From assembly GCA_002150815.3 (NCBI GenBank), contig NDFF03000122.1, forward strand, positions 124,001-188,000: 64,000 nt of DNA. The letters are read 5' to 3'. Positions within the stretch are counted from its first letter, which is position 1. Each line of letters starts with the position of its first letter. Position numbers and translations under genes: made by a program. Shown here one piece after another: positions 25,048 through 36,900 of this stretch. The notes below the pieces were generated by a model, which searched no databases, had not been told where the DNA came from, and saw nothing but the letters and a program-made list of their open reading frames with translations. Source of the stretch: Grammothele lineata (taxonomy: Eukaryota; Basidiomycota; Agaricomycetes; Polyporales; Polyporaceae).

Positions 25048-26658
25048 ATGGCTGCGCTCAGTTTCATCGGGTACGTGTCACATGCTTGTCTATTTGCGCT
25101 CGCGCTGACGAACTCCCTCTAGAAAGCCTATTTCCCTCATCTCCCATTCGGATGTACGATACAGAGGTATTCTGGCGGGCATCGACCCCGTCGCGTCGAC
25201 GATTCAGCTTTCAAATGGTGAGTTTCGTTTGGTGTGTCTCTTATGCGCGTGGCACGTGTGCTTATATGCGCCTCAGTGTTCTCTATGGGAACGGAGTCGC
25301 GAAGGTGAGCCCCCCAGTTTCGTCGACGTGTTCTTAGGATGAAGCCATTACGGATGTAAAAGAGCTTCGGCTCACTCGTCCGAGAGCGCATAAACCCATG
25401 TGGATTCTTCCGTTGCCTTCCTTCTGAGACTCGACGCGTCTTCGACTCCTTCCACGCTTTTTCAAGTCAGGCGTACTGACTCTCAAGTGTGTTCTAGGCC
25501 GCCAAACGAGTACATTCCCCCTGTGCAAGACCCTTACACCTACATTATCTTCCGAGCTTCTGAAGTAAAAGATCTTGCGGTTGATGACACGGCGACCCAG
25601 CGGCGGAACGTACATGATGACCCTGCAGTCATAGGCGTGAGTCCTCCTTCCTTCTGCCTGTTGCACACAATATTTCTTTCATTGATGAAATCATTAACGG
25701 ATGTAACGAACAATGTTCGATTGTCCGAGAGCGCATAAAACCGTGTGGATATCCCGTTGCCTTCCTTCTGAGCCTTCTTGTTTTGCTTTTCGCCTACGTG
25801 GTTGACGGATGGGCGCTGACGTTTGAGCTGCAGGCTTCGGCGCCTCCCATGGCACCAGCCTACCCGTACGGTTCTCCTTCCTATCCTCAACAAGCGGCTG
25901 CGGCTGCCCCTCCTCAACAAGCCCAAGGACAAGCTCCTCCACGGCAGCAACAGGCATTCCCCAACCGCCAGCAGCCCGCACAGCCGTCGGGTTCGCAACC
26001 GAGCCAAGCCGCAAATACGCCGCCGCAAACCAACGGCGGCGCCGCGCCCCCGCGGGCAGCCACGCGTAACCAGTCCGTCAACTCCGCCACCGCCTCGATG
26101 GAGACGATCGAGCGCGCCATCGGCGACCTGCGCGTCTCGAACGGTGCTACCAACGGAACGGGGGCGCCACAGCAGCAAGGACGCGGAGGGGGCCGCAGGG
26201 GCGGTGGGCGCGGGCAGGGCGCGGACATCAAGGCGGGCGACCTGCGCGTGCCCACGACGGACTTCGACTTTGCGAGCTCGAACGCGCGCTTCGACAAGGC
26301 CGCCCTCGCGCCCTCGCCGCGAGGGACGCCGAAGAACGACGGGGAGGGTAGTGAGGACGCCGCGGAGGGCGAGGCGAAGGATGAAAACTCTGCTTACAAC
26401 CCCCAGAAGTCGTTCTTCGACTCGCTCTCGTCTGGGAGCAATGGTCCCCAGGCGGACGGGCGCGGACGGGGTGGCCGCCGCGGAGGCGGGCGTAACCGCA
26501 GAGAAGAGGAGCGGGAGCGGAATTTCGCGACGTTCGGCGAGGCTGGTGGGGTCGGTTTGCTCGGTCCTGGTGGGTATGTTGGTGGATGGGGCGGGTATGG
26601 TAGGCGTGGCGGAGGTCGTGGACGGCGTGGAGGTGCCGCGGTGGGTGCTCGCACGTAA
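25048..26658 (+). CDS. SCD6: LSM14/SCD6-family mRNA decay and translation repression protein
   Basis: Scd6/LSM14 proteins repress translation and promote decapping in P-bodies by binding eIF4G, Dcp2 and the Dhh1/DDX6 helicase. Five exons (25048-25070, 25123-25217, 25277-25304, 25498-25636, 25834-26658) give 369 residues. The N-terminal Sm-like domain reads MAALSFIGKPISLISHSDVR and continues over four exons to YTYIIFRASEVKDL. A Pro/Gln/Ala-rich linker leads to the FDF motif (DFDFASSNARFDKAA, about 26265-26300) and a second conserved block, NPQKSFFDSLSS (about 26400). RGG/GGR-rich stretches lie at about 26175-26220 and 26455-26510, and again at the C-terminus (GYGRRGGGRGRRGG); these are typical RNA-binding and methylation sites. 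Introns 3 (25305-25497) and 4 (25637-25833) are three to four times longer than usual here and are related to each other in sequence. Confidence 0.93.
25338..25428 (+). repeat. Intron-borne repeat, copy 1 (in SCD6 intron 3)
   Basis: This 91 bp block within intron 3 matches a block in intron 4 at 25684-25772. Shared landmarks, in the same order, are GATGAA, ATTA(A)CGGATGTAA, GTCCGAGAGCGCATAAA, TGTGGAT and CGTTGCCTTCCTTCTGAG. Both copies stand in the same orientation, inside introns, roughly the same distance from the 3' splice site (69 and 61 bp). Confidence 0.85.
25684..25772 (+). repeat. Intron-borne repeat, copy 2 (in SCD6 intron 4)
   Basis: This is the partner of 25338-25428 and is 89 bp long. 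The last 50 bp are almost identical between copies, with a few substitutions and two single-base gaps. The first 40 bp are more diverged. The exons on either side are unrelated to one another, so the similarity is confined to intron sequence. Confidence 0.85.
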
Positions 26659-26902
26659 GGTGCCACCTTGCACATGGTCTTTGTGCGCTCGTGTCTTTGC
26701 TACTTGATGCTGTCGTGAATGCCGAATTGCCATCATTGTTGTCCACTCTCATGTCACTCGTGCGTGGGAGGGCCATACAACATCATAATCAAGCGTTTAG
26801 TAGGATGGTACAGTACAGTGCGAGACAGACAGGGGTACAGCATGAAGAGAAAAGGAAGAAAGCCACAAGCAAGAACATGCACAAGCTTACGCTCTATGCA
26901 CA

Positions 26903-27866
26903 CTACCTCCTCCTCGCCTTCGCTTTCTGCGAACGCCGCAGCGCTCTCCACGCAAGTGTCCACACGGCCGCCGCGACGCCAATCGGCGGGCAAAGCCAAC
27001 TGATACGCCAAGTCCACCCAGTATCCTTCCGGAGCCGCTGCACGAGCTGCTCGACCTGACGTTCGAGATCCTGCGGCGAGCCCGAGTTGTCGAGCACCAC
27101 GTCCGCGTACTGGACCTTCTCCGCGATCGGGAGCTGCGCGTTCAGCCGCGCGGACGCGTCCTCGCGCGAGGATCCGTCGCGCTTCATGAGCCGTTGTAGC
27201 TGGATCTCCGCCGAGCTGCACAAGAGACGGGGGTTCTAGTCAGCAACACGCCTGCACGAACCAACATTAGGGAGGACGCACCAATAGACAACGACGACCT
27301 TCCCAACCCACTTCCACAGCCCACCCTCAATCAACAACGGCACATCCAACACGCACACCCTCTCGCCCCTCCACCAACACCTCACCACCGCCCAAAACAT
27401 CGCCCTCCTCACCGCCGGATGCACGATCCCATTCAAGATCTTCCTCTTCCTCTCGTCAGCAAACACCACACGCCCGAGCGCAGGGCGGTCGAGCGTGCCG
27501 TCCGCGCGGAGCACCCCGGGCCCGAACGCGCGCACGATCGCGGCGAGCGCGGGGGTGCCGGGCTCGACGGCCAAGCGCGCGAGGACGTCGGCGTCGATGA
27601 TGGGCACGTTGTGTGCGCGGAGGAGGGAGGAGACGGTTGATTTCCCGGTGGCGATCCCGCCGGTGAGGCCGACGACTTGGGGTGGCGGGAAGTTTTGGGT
27701 TAAGGGAACGGTGCCGGGTCAAGAGAGGTTGTGCATGGACATTCGTATGTGCGGACGTGTGTGCGGCACAGGGGTCGAAGAGGACGTGTTGAGACAAGGA
27801 GAACGCAAAGTGGTGAGCTCAATGTCGTTTGATGACGTAGGGCTCGAGCACAGACGTACCGAGCAT
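26903..27866 (-). CDS. CAB5: Dephospho-CoA kinase
   Basis: This enzyme phosphorylates the ribose 3'-hydroxyl of dephospho-CoA with ATP, the last step of coenzyme A synthesis. Three exons (27860-27866, 27282-27675, 26903-27215, read on the minus strand) give 237 residues. The first coding exon is only 7 nt and encodes MLV with the third codon split. I infer it because the conserved start MLVVGLTGGIATGKSTVS cannot otherwise be reached: an in-frame stop lies just upstream of exon 2, and ATGCTCG is followed by a perfect GTACGT donor. The P-loop GGIATGKST, the DADVLAR substrate block, the lid-region RKILNGIVHP and LDVPLLIEGGLW are all intact. The C-terminal hydrophobic stretch (SWLCPPIGVAAAVW) may anchor it to a membrane, as in fungal homologs. 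The gene ends 244 bp from the convergent SCD6 gene. Confidence 0.92.
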
Positions 27867-28457
27867 TATGACTACAATATACGGCTTCTAGTGACTTTGA
27901 TATGAGAGCGCTGCTGGTTTCAGAGAATACTCAGAGAGATACAGGTGGGGAGGACGAAAGACGAGATGGTCGGTCTAAGAGAGCTTTCCAGGCTCACACA
28001 TGGCCAGGGGGTACTTGTTGAGCGTCCGTGACAGGGTGAAGCTGACCGGCCGGGTACGTGCGTGCGGGGCCCTCGTGCATCATCAGCCCTCGGGTCTCGT
28101 TCGACTCTGGCTCGCGTCGACGGCCCCCTCGTGCATCATGTTGTCCACCTGAGCCGTCTTGTCGTAAAACCGCACCCTGCGCACTACGTGATGTTCCAAA
28201 AGTCTCGTATATCACCGGTACTGCGCCACGCTAGACGCGGCAGCAGCGGGCTCTCGACGGGGTATGTCATTAAGTTCTATGCGATGTGCGATGTGCTATA
28301 TGCAGGTAGAAAGTCGTACGAAGTAACAGCTAACAGCTAGAAAAGCGCGTTGTCGTATCTGATGCCGTATAGGGGCAGAGAGGTAATCATACAGTTTGCG
28401 AACCATGTCCGTGCAACGAGGCGGAGAAGCAAGAAAGAAGAGCCAACGAACGTAACG
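27867..28457. other. Intergenic region with a short direct repeat
   Basis: These 591 bp lie between the start of the dephospho-CoA kinase gene and the end of the IRS4-like gene; both genes are on the minus strand. No coding frame is convincing. A 14 bp direct repeat (CCCTCGTGCATCAT) occurs at 28070-28083 and 28126-28139. The region should hold the kinase promoter and the upstream gene's 3' end. Confidence 0.55.
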
Positions 28458-30201
28458 CTATCGGAGTATCGGTCTCGGAGCATGCGTCGGCTTGGGCTGG
28501 CGGACGAAGATGCGCGGCGGCGCGACGTGCTTATGCAGCTGCGCCTTCCGGAGCTCCTCGTCGATCCGCCACATGCCCTTCACGAACCCGTCGCGATCTA
28601 ACGAACCCGTTCCCGCCGGGTCGCATTCCATCCTGCACACACGAGGTCCGTTAAGCGACGCCGTTCATCGAAGCCACGCGGCGGGGCAGTGAAGTGACAG
28701 AGGGCACTCACCATATCACACGCAACGTCGCGTTCTCCAGCCTCGACAGCTTCCAGATAGCCCTCACAACGTTGCCATCCAGCCTGTCCTCCGCGCCGAC
28801 CTCCTCTTCGACCAGCTCCGCCAGCTGCGTCCTCGCCACCGCCGCAGGATGTGGCGTGACCTCCGGGTTCGTGATCAAGTCGACCGAGAGCCCGCGCCAT
28901 CCCGCCGCCTGTCGCGGCTTGCGGCTCGGGGGCGGAGACTTGGCCGCGGCAGAGCTCAGACGCTGGCGCGCGGCGACGACGTTCGCCGCGAACACGCCCT
29001 CGTACCGCCGGCGCGCGGCGGGGGGCATCGGGGTCGGTCGTGTGAGCTGTGCTAATTTGGGCTTGGGGGTGGTCGCGCTGCGCGAGCTGGCGCTCGTGCG
29101 CGAGGTCGCGGTGCTGAGGATGGAGGAGCGGTCTGAGTTCGAGGCGGATGCTGCGGAGGTGGACGCGAGTGAGTTGCGGGAGGAGGGGGGCCGGGAGCGC
29201 GGTGGGGGCGGGGGCGGGCCGTCGCGCTTCGGAGCTAGAAGGGGGGAGTGGCGGGGAGAGGTGGGCGCGGAGGACGGGGGTTTCGTTGGTCGCTGCGGGA
29301 GCTTGGGAGGTTCTGGCGCGAGCTTGGACGCATATATCTCCCAGTCGTGCGAGACGGAGGAGACGGAAGGGCTCACGGCGGACGTCATGGATAGGTTTTC
29401 AAACGACTCGTCGAGACTGACCGCATCGATGCTCGCGCGATCGTGCTCGAGATCGTCGTGGTCGCCAGGGTAGGTCGCTATATGATTTGAAAACGTACTC
29501 GCTGTCCCAGTCCCAGGAGTAGCGGGATCTGTTCCCCCGTCGGAGGATAAGGAGACGGAGTGGAAGGATGATACGGAGGAGGCCTGAGCATGGCGCGAAT
29601 TACGTCCCAATTTACCAACAGGCGGGTAAGTGTGATCGACGGTGAGTGAGTCAGATGACGACCTCGTTTGTGGCAAGGGTGGATAAGAGGGTGGTTTCGG
29701 GCTGCGCGGAAGAGAAGCTGTAGATGAATTGGAGCCAGAGGCAGACTTGAGAGAAGAATATGATGGCTTGCGAGGTGGTAGCGGGGGAGCTGTAGGAGTG
29801 CGATTCTTGGGAGGCGAATCAAGGCTAATGAGCGGGGGCGGCGGCTTCCTGACCACAGAATCTGATACATGTCTGGGCGAAGGTTTGGGGGCGAGCGGAG
29901 GAGGCTTCCTTGTTACAGGCGGCTTTTGGCGGGGGACATATGGGAGAGGCCCGTCATCGACGACCCAGTCTTTGAGATCGATGAGCGACGTTTTGCGACC
30001 CAGTATAGGCGGCGAGGGCGAGGGCGAGGGAGACATGGCGCTGATGGGTGCAGCGGAGGGAAGCATGGGAGGGAGTGTGGTGGCCTTCGGAGAAATCGGG
30101 GCCTCGAGGAGGTCAGGCGGTGGTCTGGCGACTACGGTAGCGTTTGAGGCCTGCATAGCCTCGAAGGCGTGAACGCGAGCCTTGACTGCAGAGGACGCCA
30201 T
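28458..30201 (-). CDS. IRS4: EH-domain protein, IRS4/TAX4-like
   Basis: IRS4 and TAX4 of yeast carry a C-terminal EH domain and regulate phosphoinositide turnover, autophagy and rDNA silencing. Two exons (28712-30201 and 28458-28632) give 554 residues. The first 400 residues are Ser/Pro-rich and probably disordered, with many PxxP stretches (RKPPPPLISL, PPLPPRKPSY) that could bind SH3 domains. The C-terminal EH-like domain starts near RRRYEGVFAANVVAARQ. It contains VVRAIWKLSRLENATLRVIW, then, across the intron, MECDPAGTGSLDRDGFVKGM and WRIDEELRKAQ. The D-x-A-G-T-G-S-L-D loop looks like an EF-hand calcium site. The family call rests on the terminal EH domain and overall layout. A different fungal EH protein, such as an Ede1 relative, is less likely because only one EH domain is present. 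Confidence 0.75.
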
Positions 30202-30540
30202 GGCAGCATAGACGGGCAGGGAAGAGCGGGCGAGTCGGGCACGAGAGGAGCGGCGGAGGCAGCGTGGGCGGGCTCTGGGAAGGCGGAGGAAAGAAGCGCT
30301 CGCGCTGGACGCTGGGCGCGAGAGCTGCGTCGACGGCGCGCGTCCCGCGAGAGGCGCCCGGTGTACGCGGGGCCGCGGGAGTGACGCCGTCCGTACGCGT
30401 GCACCAGCGCCGGCCCCCTCAGACTGTCACTGACGATGATGCTGACCTCTCCCAGACGCCCTCGGTGGCGGGATTCCTATCTTTCTCTCCATCTACCACC
30501 TCCAGTCCGTCGTGCGCGGTGCCCCATCTGAGCAAGAACC
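30202..30540. promoter_or_regulatory. Shared divergent promoter region, IRS4-like / IML2
   Basis: These 339 bp lie between the start codons of two genes read outward. The sequence is GC-rich with a pyrimidine-rich stretch just before the IML2 start. I see no defined TATA box or known operator; the label follows from layout. Confidence 0.5.
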
Positions 30541-33460
30541 ATGGCCGCCCCCAACGCGACCGACGCCCAGCTCCGCGCAGCCACCACGGGCTTCGACCTC
30601 CTCTTCGCCAACGACCTCGACAAGGCACGCGAGACCTTCACTGCCGGCGACTCGCCCTTCCACGCCCTTGGCCTCGGTGTCTGCGCATTTCTCGAAGCAG
30701 CGCTCGGAATGGAGGTGAGCACCCCTATAGAGCCCAGCCCATCTCGCTCCCTCACGCGCAATCTCCGCAGGCTGGTCTCATGGCCGAGGCTTCTCGCCTC
30801 CTCACCCTCTCAGAGGCAGGCGCGAAGAGGGAGCTCAAGGCCGCCAAGACCACTCCCCAGGCCACGCAGTTTCCCCCAGGCACAGAGTGGGAGCTCTTGC
30901 ACTCGGACGCCGTCATCCTCCTTGGCCTCACCCACGCCCTCAGGTGGGTCCATATGGATTGTTGGTCCCCGTCTATGTACTGATGTGGGCCGCACCAATA
31001 GCGAGTCGTACATGGGCTACCTCCAGTGCCTATATGCTATGAATAGGTATGTGTCCGTCGCGGTCCCCGTCCTCCCTGCAGCTGACACTTCCCTGTCAGC
31101 GCACATTCGAAATTCTCAAAGTACGTTCTTTGCACTGCTTCCCTCGGTAGCGGACGGAGTTTGACCGCCATCGCCCAGATTGTACAAGACTGTCTACCCT
31201 AATGGCCTCGATGATTACGCTACGCCCGCCGCCTCCGCGCCTAATTCCAGAGCCGCCAGCATCCGTTCCGAGGCCTCTGGCTCATCAGCACCGAAACCCG
31301 CCAAATCCTCTGGGTTCTTCGGCCGATTCACTGGTTCGTCTCTGACCGTCCCGACCACCCCGCAAACACCGATCGTAGCTGCGGAGGGTTCGGTCGACGA
31401 GCTCGTATTATCGGGGACTGCGTTTGGTAGGTATCTGTCGGTTCCTTTTTTCTACTCTGGCTGACCTGCGGTCCAGGGTACGGGTAAGTCGCACACGGGT
31501 CCAGAGGAACGGCTTCTATCGATATGCTGAGCACTGCGCTTGGCAGGCTGTTCAACCTCGTGTTCTCCCTTCTCCCTGCCAAGATTCGGTGAGTACTTGA
31601 GTTCCCACATATTATTAACCTTCCTCCTGACTCGAGAGGTCAGCGGGGTCGTCGGATTCTTTGGCTTTAACCATGACAGGAAACTCGCGCTCCGAGCGTT
31701 GGCTGTCTCTGCTGCCAAAACGGACGTTCACGCCGTCTTCGCCGGGTGCGTCATCGCGCTCAGATAGCTATAAACAATACGTCTGACACAGTCATCGTAC
31801 CTTGTAATAATAGCTTATCTCTCATGACCTATCACGGCGTTGTCCTGCTGCTCGCTGGCTATCAGGCCGACGAAGACCACATCCTGCGCCAGTATCGGGC
31901 CATCGTTGACAAGTACGTCGTCTTCTGCCTTGACTATCGGCGGATCTCATTCCACACTCCCAGGCTCGAGGCGAGATATCCCACAGGGTCCCTCTGGATC
32001 TTGAATCGGGTGCGTAGCCCCCGATTTCCGCTCGTACCGTCGAGCGCACCGATCTGAAACCCGTGCCCGTATTAATAGGCCAAGATCCTGCGCATGTCAT
32101 ACGACCCCGATGGCGCAATCAAGGTTCTGCAGGACGGCCTGGCGCCAGGCATGCCGCACACGTTCGCGCAGGCCGACGGGCTGGTAAGTTTGGCGATGTT
32201 TATTCGTCGTGGGTGGCCGTTAGCCGGTTGTGTGCTTACATGGACGCCTGTCCGCCCCCCACCCGCGCCCGCGCCCGCGGACGCGTCACGCAGCTTATCT
32301 TCGAGCTCGCGTGGACGCTGCTTTCCCAGCGGCGGTACCAGGAGGCAGCTGACGCGTTTATTCGCGTCACCGAGATCAACAGCTGGTGCGTCTAGCCCGG
32401 TCCTGGCGGGCGGGCCCCGAGGGGCCCCGCTGCTTCTCGCGTTAATTGCGATCGCGACGATAATAGGAGTCACGGGACGTACTACTTTATCGCCGCCGGG
32501 TGCTACATCTCCCTGAAGAACTACGAGAAGGCGCAGGAGCTGCTCGACAAGGTGCCTGACCTGATCGACAAGAAGAAACTGGGGGGCAAGGACCTCCCGA
32601 CCGAGGTCTTCATCAAGAAGAAGCGTGCGTGCCGCGTTTGTTTGGCTTTGTGGAGCAAATTGTGTCACGTTATCTGACTGGGGGATGGTTGCAAACAGTG
32701 GCTTTCTACAAGGAAAAACAGAAGGCCGTCACCGGATCTGAGGAGGGCTTCGCGCGTGCCGCGAGGATTAGCCCAGCAGAAGGTATGACCGTTAATCCGA
32801 ATAGAGCCAGGCCGAGACAGTCCGCTGATGTTCAACGCTTAACAGAGCTTGCTATATGTGAGTCCTTCCAAAACATCGGCCACGACACAGTATTGACACT
32901 AATCGTCTTCAGTCTGGAACACGCACGCCCGCATCACAAAAGACACCGCGATCGCACACATCCACGAATGGTCCGCCTGCCTCGACACCCCCGTCCAAGT
33001 CAAGAGCGACCTCATCCCCTCCCCCTCCCCCTCACCCTCCCCAGCAGCGAACCACGACACGCCCGACGAGCTCGCGATCCGCGCCCTGCTCCTCGGCATC
33101 GCCCTCCGCACCGCGGGGGACCTCCCCGCGGCCCGCGCGCTCCTCGAGGACGCCGCAGCGCGCCAGCCCGCGATCCAGGTCAGCACGTGGGTCGGGGGCG
33201 TCGCGTGGTTCGAGCTCGCCGTGCTCGACCTCAAGACGCAGGACTTGCTCTCGCGCTCGCGCGTGGAGTCGGGCCCGGGAGGAGGAGATGTGGATACGGA
33301 CGGGTGGGCGAGGGCGCTCAAGGGCGCGGTGGAGAAGCTCGACAAGGCGCTCGCGCTCGCGCCGCAGACGGTGGACTTGTCGAGTCGGCTGGATAGCAGG
33401 ATTGCGATGCTTAAGGATGAGATTGCGTTGAAGCGGGAGACGCTGGGTATCGTGGGTTAG
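30541..33460 (+). CDS. IML2: IML2/TTC39-family protein (inclusion body clearance)
   Basis: IML2 is a cytosolic and mitochondrial outer-membrane-associated TPR-like protein (PF10300) that clears stress-induced inclusion bodies in yeast; TTC39 is the animal relative. The start [20 protein letters not shown] and the blocks [46 protein letters not shown] and [12 protein letters not shown] match the family. C-terminal helical repeats such as [19 protein letters not shown] and [19 protein letters not shown] are TPR-like. There are about 15 exons. Several are tiny: 21 nt at 31100-31120, 7 nt at 31477-31483 and 12 nt at about 32847-32858. A Pro/Ser run (PSPSPSPSP, about 33020) interrupts the C-terminal domain and may be a basidiomycete insertion. 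The stop is at 33460, and the convergent ATG9 gene ends 487 bp further on. Confidence 0.87.
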
Positions 33461-33947
33461 AGGCCGTCGGTGCGAGGAGAGGGGATATGGCTTGGAGGAG
33501 GTACTTTACGACTCTGCTTAGTTGCATGGACTGCTACCTTGGATATTAGATCTCACGGCATGTCGGAGGATCGCATAGCGATAGATGATTCTTGTTCTCA
33601 AACACAGGATACATTCCTCGGAAGGGACAATACTCAAACCGTCTACCTGGTGCCCGTCCAGAGTGCGCAAATTCCACCTGTAAACCAATGGTCACAGCGC
33701 AATCAAAGACTGAAGGGTCGTTGAGTATCGTTCCTGCAAGACTAGGAACACATCTTCAGGGCAGATACGTACGGCGAGTGTCGATTCTACGTTTCGACAT
33801 GTTCAGCATAAGGTCGACGACAGTGACGCTCACACCTGGACACGCCAGGCGCACATACAATCCAATCCAGAGATCCATTACCACCGGTCCGTACACACAA
33901 CTAACTCAAAGCAACATCCGCCATAATGTCCCACCCCCTTTCCTCGC
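33461..33947. other. Intergenic region between convergent genes
   Basis: These 487 bp lie between the stop codons of IML2 and ATG9. No gene is visible. Both 3' untranslated regions are expected here. Confidence 0.55.
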
Positions 33948-36900
33948 TCAAATCGCGCGCGGCGGCCCCCTCCCCCTCCCCTTCAAGTTCCCACCCGCCC
34001 CATAAATCTGCGCCAACAACCCCAGCACGCCCCCATCCGCGAGCTCGTCCGCCTCCACCCCATCCCCGTCCTGTGCCGCCCCAGCCAAGCCCGCCCTCCC
34101 GCGCCGCCCATCGACGTACGACCCGCCCAAGCCGCTGCCCACGCCCCCATCTGGGGCCAAATCCCCCTCCTCTTCCTCTTCCTCCGCTTCTTCCTTGATA
34201 GCGGACTGGGCCACCCCCGCTCCGGCTCCTGGAGGCGCGAGCCCCACGCTCCCATGCGAGTCCCCCAGGACCGCCGTCTGCGCCATGCCCATCCCCACCG
34301 CCCCACCCCCGACGGTCGCGGTCGAGCGGAGGAGCATAGAATCTGCGACGGGCCGGAGCTGCGCGGGGTGCAGGACGCTCCCCGCCATCGCCATCGCCCC
34401 GGGGCCGCGCCGGCGGACGACGCTCTGGAGCGCGCGGTCGTACTTGTCCCCACCCCCAACCCCTCCGGGACTTGGGCCCCCGGGGGCGTGCAGGTGCACC
34501 GTCGAGTCCATATCCCCTTCCCCCACCGCCCCCGCCGATGAGACGTACCCGCCCAGCTGGGACCGAAGCAGCCGATGCCGGCGCGCGACCGAGAGGTCCG
34601 CGATGCGGGAGAGGTAGAGCGAGCCGGAGGGGTCCGCGGGCGTCCAGTCGGGGTGGGCAGCCTTGAAGTTGAGGAAGGACTTCTCCATCTTGCCCTCCTT
34701 GGACTGCCAGCGCTCGTCCACGGCCGTCGCGGGCGCGCCGAACTGCGTGTGGGGAAAACGAGCGAGTCAGTCAGTGCGCCGTGCGTATATAGAGAGATGG
34801 GGAGGTAGGGAGGTAGGGAAAGGGGGAGAGGAAAACAGACCTTAACGTTCCCATGCCGCTGGAAGTCAAACACCGCAAACGAGCACACATACCCTAACCC
34901 ATCCACATGGACCGAAAACTCCCTAAAGAAATCCACAATAGCCGGCGCGCACGGCGGGAGCGAATACCACAGCACGAACGGCGTCAGGATCACCGACGCC
35001 AGCTCCCTCGCGAACGTCAGCGCCTTGATCGCAAAGAGCTCGCCAAACTCCCTGTGCACGCGCGTGGAGTGCAGGGCCCCGCCCCACTCGTCCGGCATGT
35101 AGTGCGTGTGCTGGACGACGTCCGCCATGAGCAGCTCCGGGTCGAACACGCGGTTCTCCTCGGGGATCATGCCGCGCGCGGCGGCGAGCACGGAGCCGAA
35201 GACGGTGATGTAGAAGAGGACGGTCCCGTGCGGGGTGATTTCGAAGTGGAGGAAGATATCTGGGTCGACGACGGACGCGAGGACGAGCACGGCGGCGAAC
35301 GAGCCTGCGATGAAAGCCACGAATCTAGCGAAGCGATGGTGTTAGTGATGGATACGGCATATCTCTACTCGGGAGAGGGCGGCGTACCTCGCAAGGAGGG
35401 TGACCTTGTCGTTGGGGAACTGGCCAATGTAGATGCTCGCGGTCTCATAGGACTCGTTCAGGCGGCGCTTGAAGAGGTGCGGGAGCTCGTTGAACTCGCG
35501 GAACTTCCACTGCGCGTACGGCGTGTATGCCCGACCCCCGATATTCGACGGGTTCTTGTGGTACTCCTAAAGTGGAATCGTGAGCGTCTGTAGCAACGAA
35601 AGGTCATGTGCAAGACGTACCTCGAAATAACGGAAGAACGAGTACATGAGAAGGTAAAGCACGATGAACGGCGCGAAGACCGCATTGATCATCCCCATGA
35701 AAATTAACCTCCGTCGAAGCCTACGAAGGAAGCCAACTTTTAATATCCCATCGACGCTAGAACGGCGATCCACAACGCACCCTTCGATCAACACCGCGCG
35801 GTTCTTGCTCTTCAAAAACACCTTCCGCACCCTCCCGCTCTCATCAAACAAATACTCCATCAAGCAAAACCTCAAGTTCCACTCCAGCGCCCTCGTCAGC
35901 CTCCTCCCCTTCCCCTCCTCGCTCTGGCTCAAGAACGACACGCGGGCGAGGAACGGGGGGAGGGGCACGCGCAGGTCGAGCAGCTCCTTGTTGAAGAGAG
36001 CGATGAGGTAGTTCTCCTGGCGCATGATGCGGTTCGCGATGTCGTGCGCGTCGAGCTTGGCGTGCACGGACTGGTGCGCGCCGCCCGCGGAGGAGAGCGC
36101 GGTGAGCGGGTTGTCCTCCCGGATCGCGCCGATCCGGCGGACGACTTCGGGCCAGGAGATCGTCTGGATGTCTTGCTGTGGGCGACCACGGGGGTGAGCA
36201 TAGGGAATGGGGTGGCGGGGGAAAGGGGACTCACATCGGGGATGTGCAGGAGGTGGGTGTAGAAGCGGTACATGTCGACGAGGCGCATCATGCTGAGCGC
36301 GTACGACACGAGCTGCCAGATGAAGAAGGCAGAGAAGAGCATAAAGAAGAGGAGCGTGAAACCAGAAAACCTGTAAAATATCGTGTAAGCGTCCGCAGCT
36401 TGTAGATGCGATGCTTCCCGTCTCCCTGCGAAGACAGGGCGGGTTGTCACTGCGCACGGCTGCAGGGGGTAGACGGACACAGGGTTTGCCAGCTATATCT
36501 CAAGTATGTTTTCGCTCCGCCTACACCAGCCAAGGACAGGGCTAGTCACGAGATATTCCGGTGTCTCATTCGAGAGACGGGGATACGCCAATTATCCAGC
36601 CCGCGTGAGTGTGTACGGCACCGACATGCACGAGGCAAAGCAGCGTGTTGAAGCCCTCCCGTAAAATCCCACAATATATGGTGCACGTACGGCGTGCTCG
36701 CAGTCTAAATGTTGGTGAAAAGAACGTACCTCGATATGCATCTGTCCACAACGACCTCACTCAGTCGCGTTACTTGTTCGGGCCGTATGCGCGAGTAGTC
36801 CACACATCCGAGGAGGAAAGTCGAAAAGCTTATTACGAACCCGACTGTGCTACGTAGAGGTATCAGTACATGCTGCGGAATCGACAGAGGGAGGGAGAGG

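Noticed and set aside
25540..26736. 398-codon minus-strand frame opposite SCD6
   Set aside because: It is the antisense shadow of the Gly/Arg-rich last exon and has no homology signal of its own.
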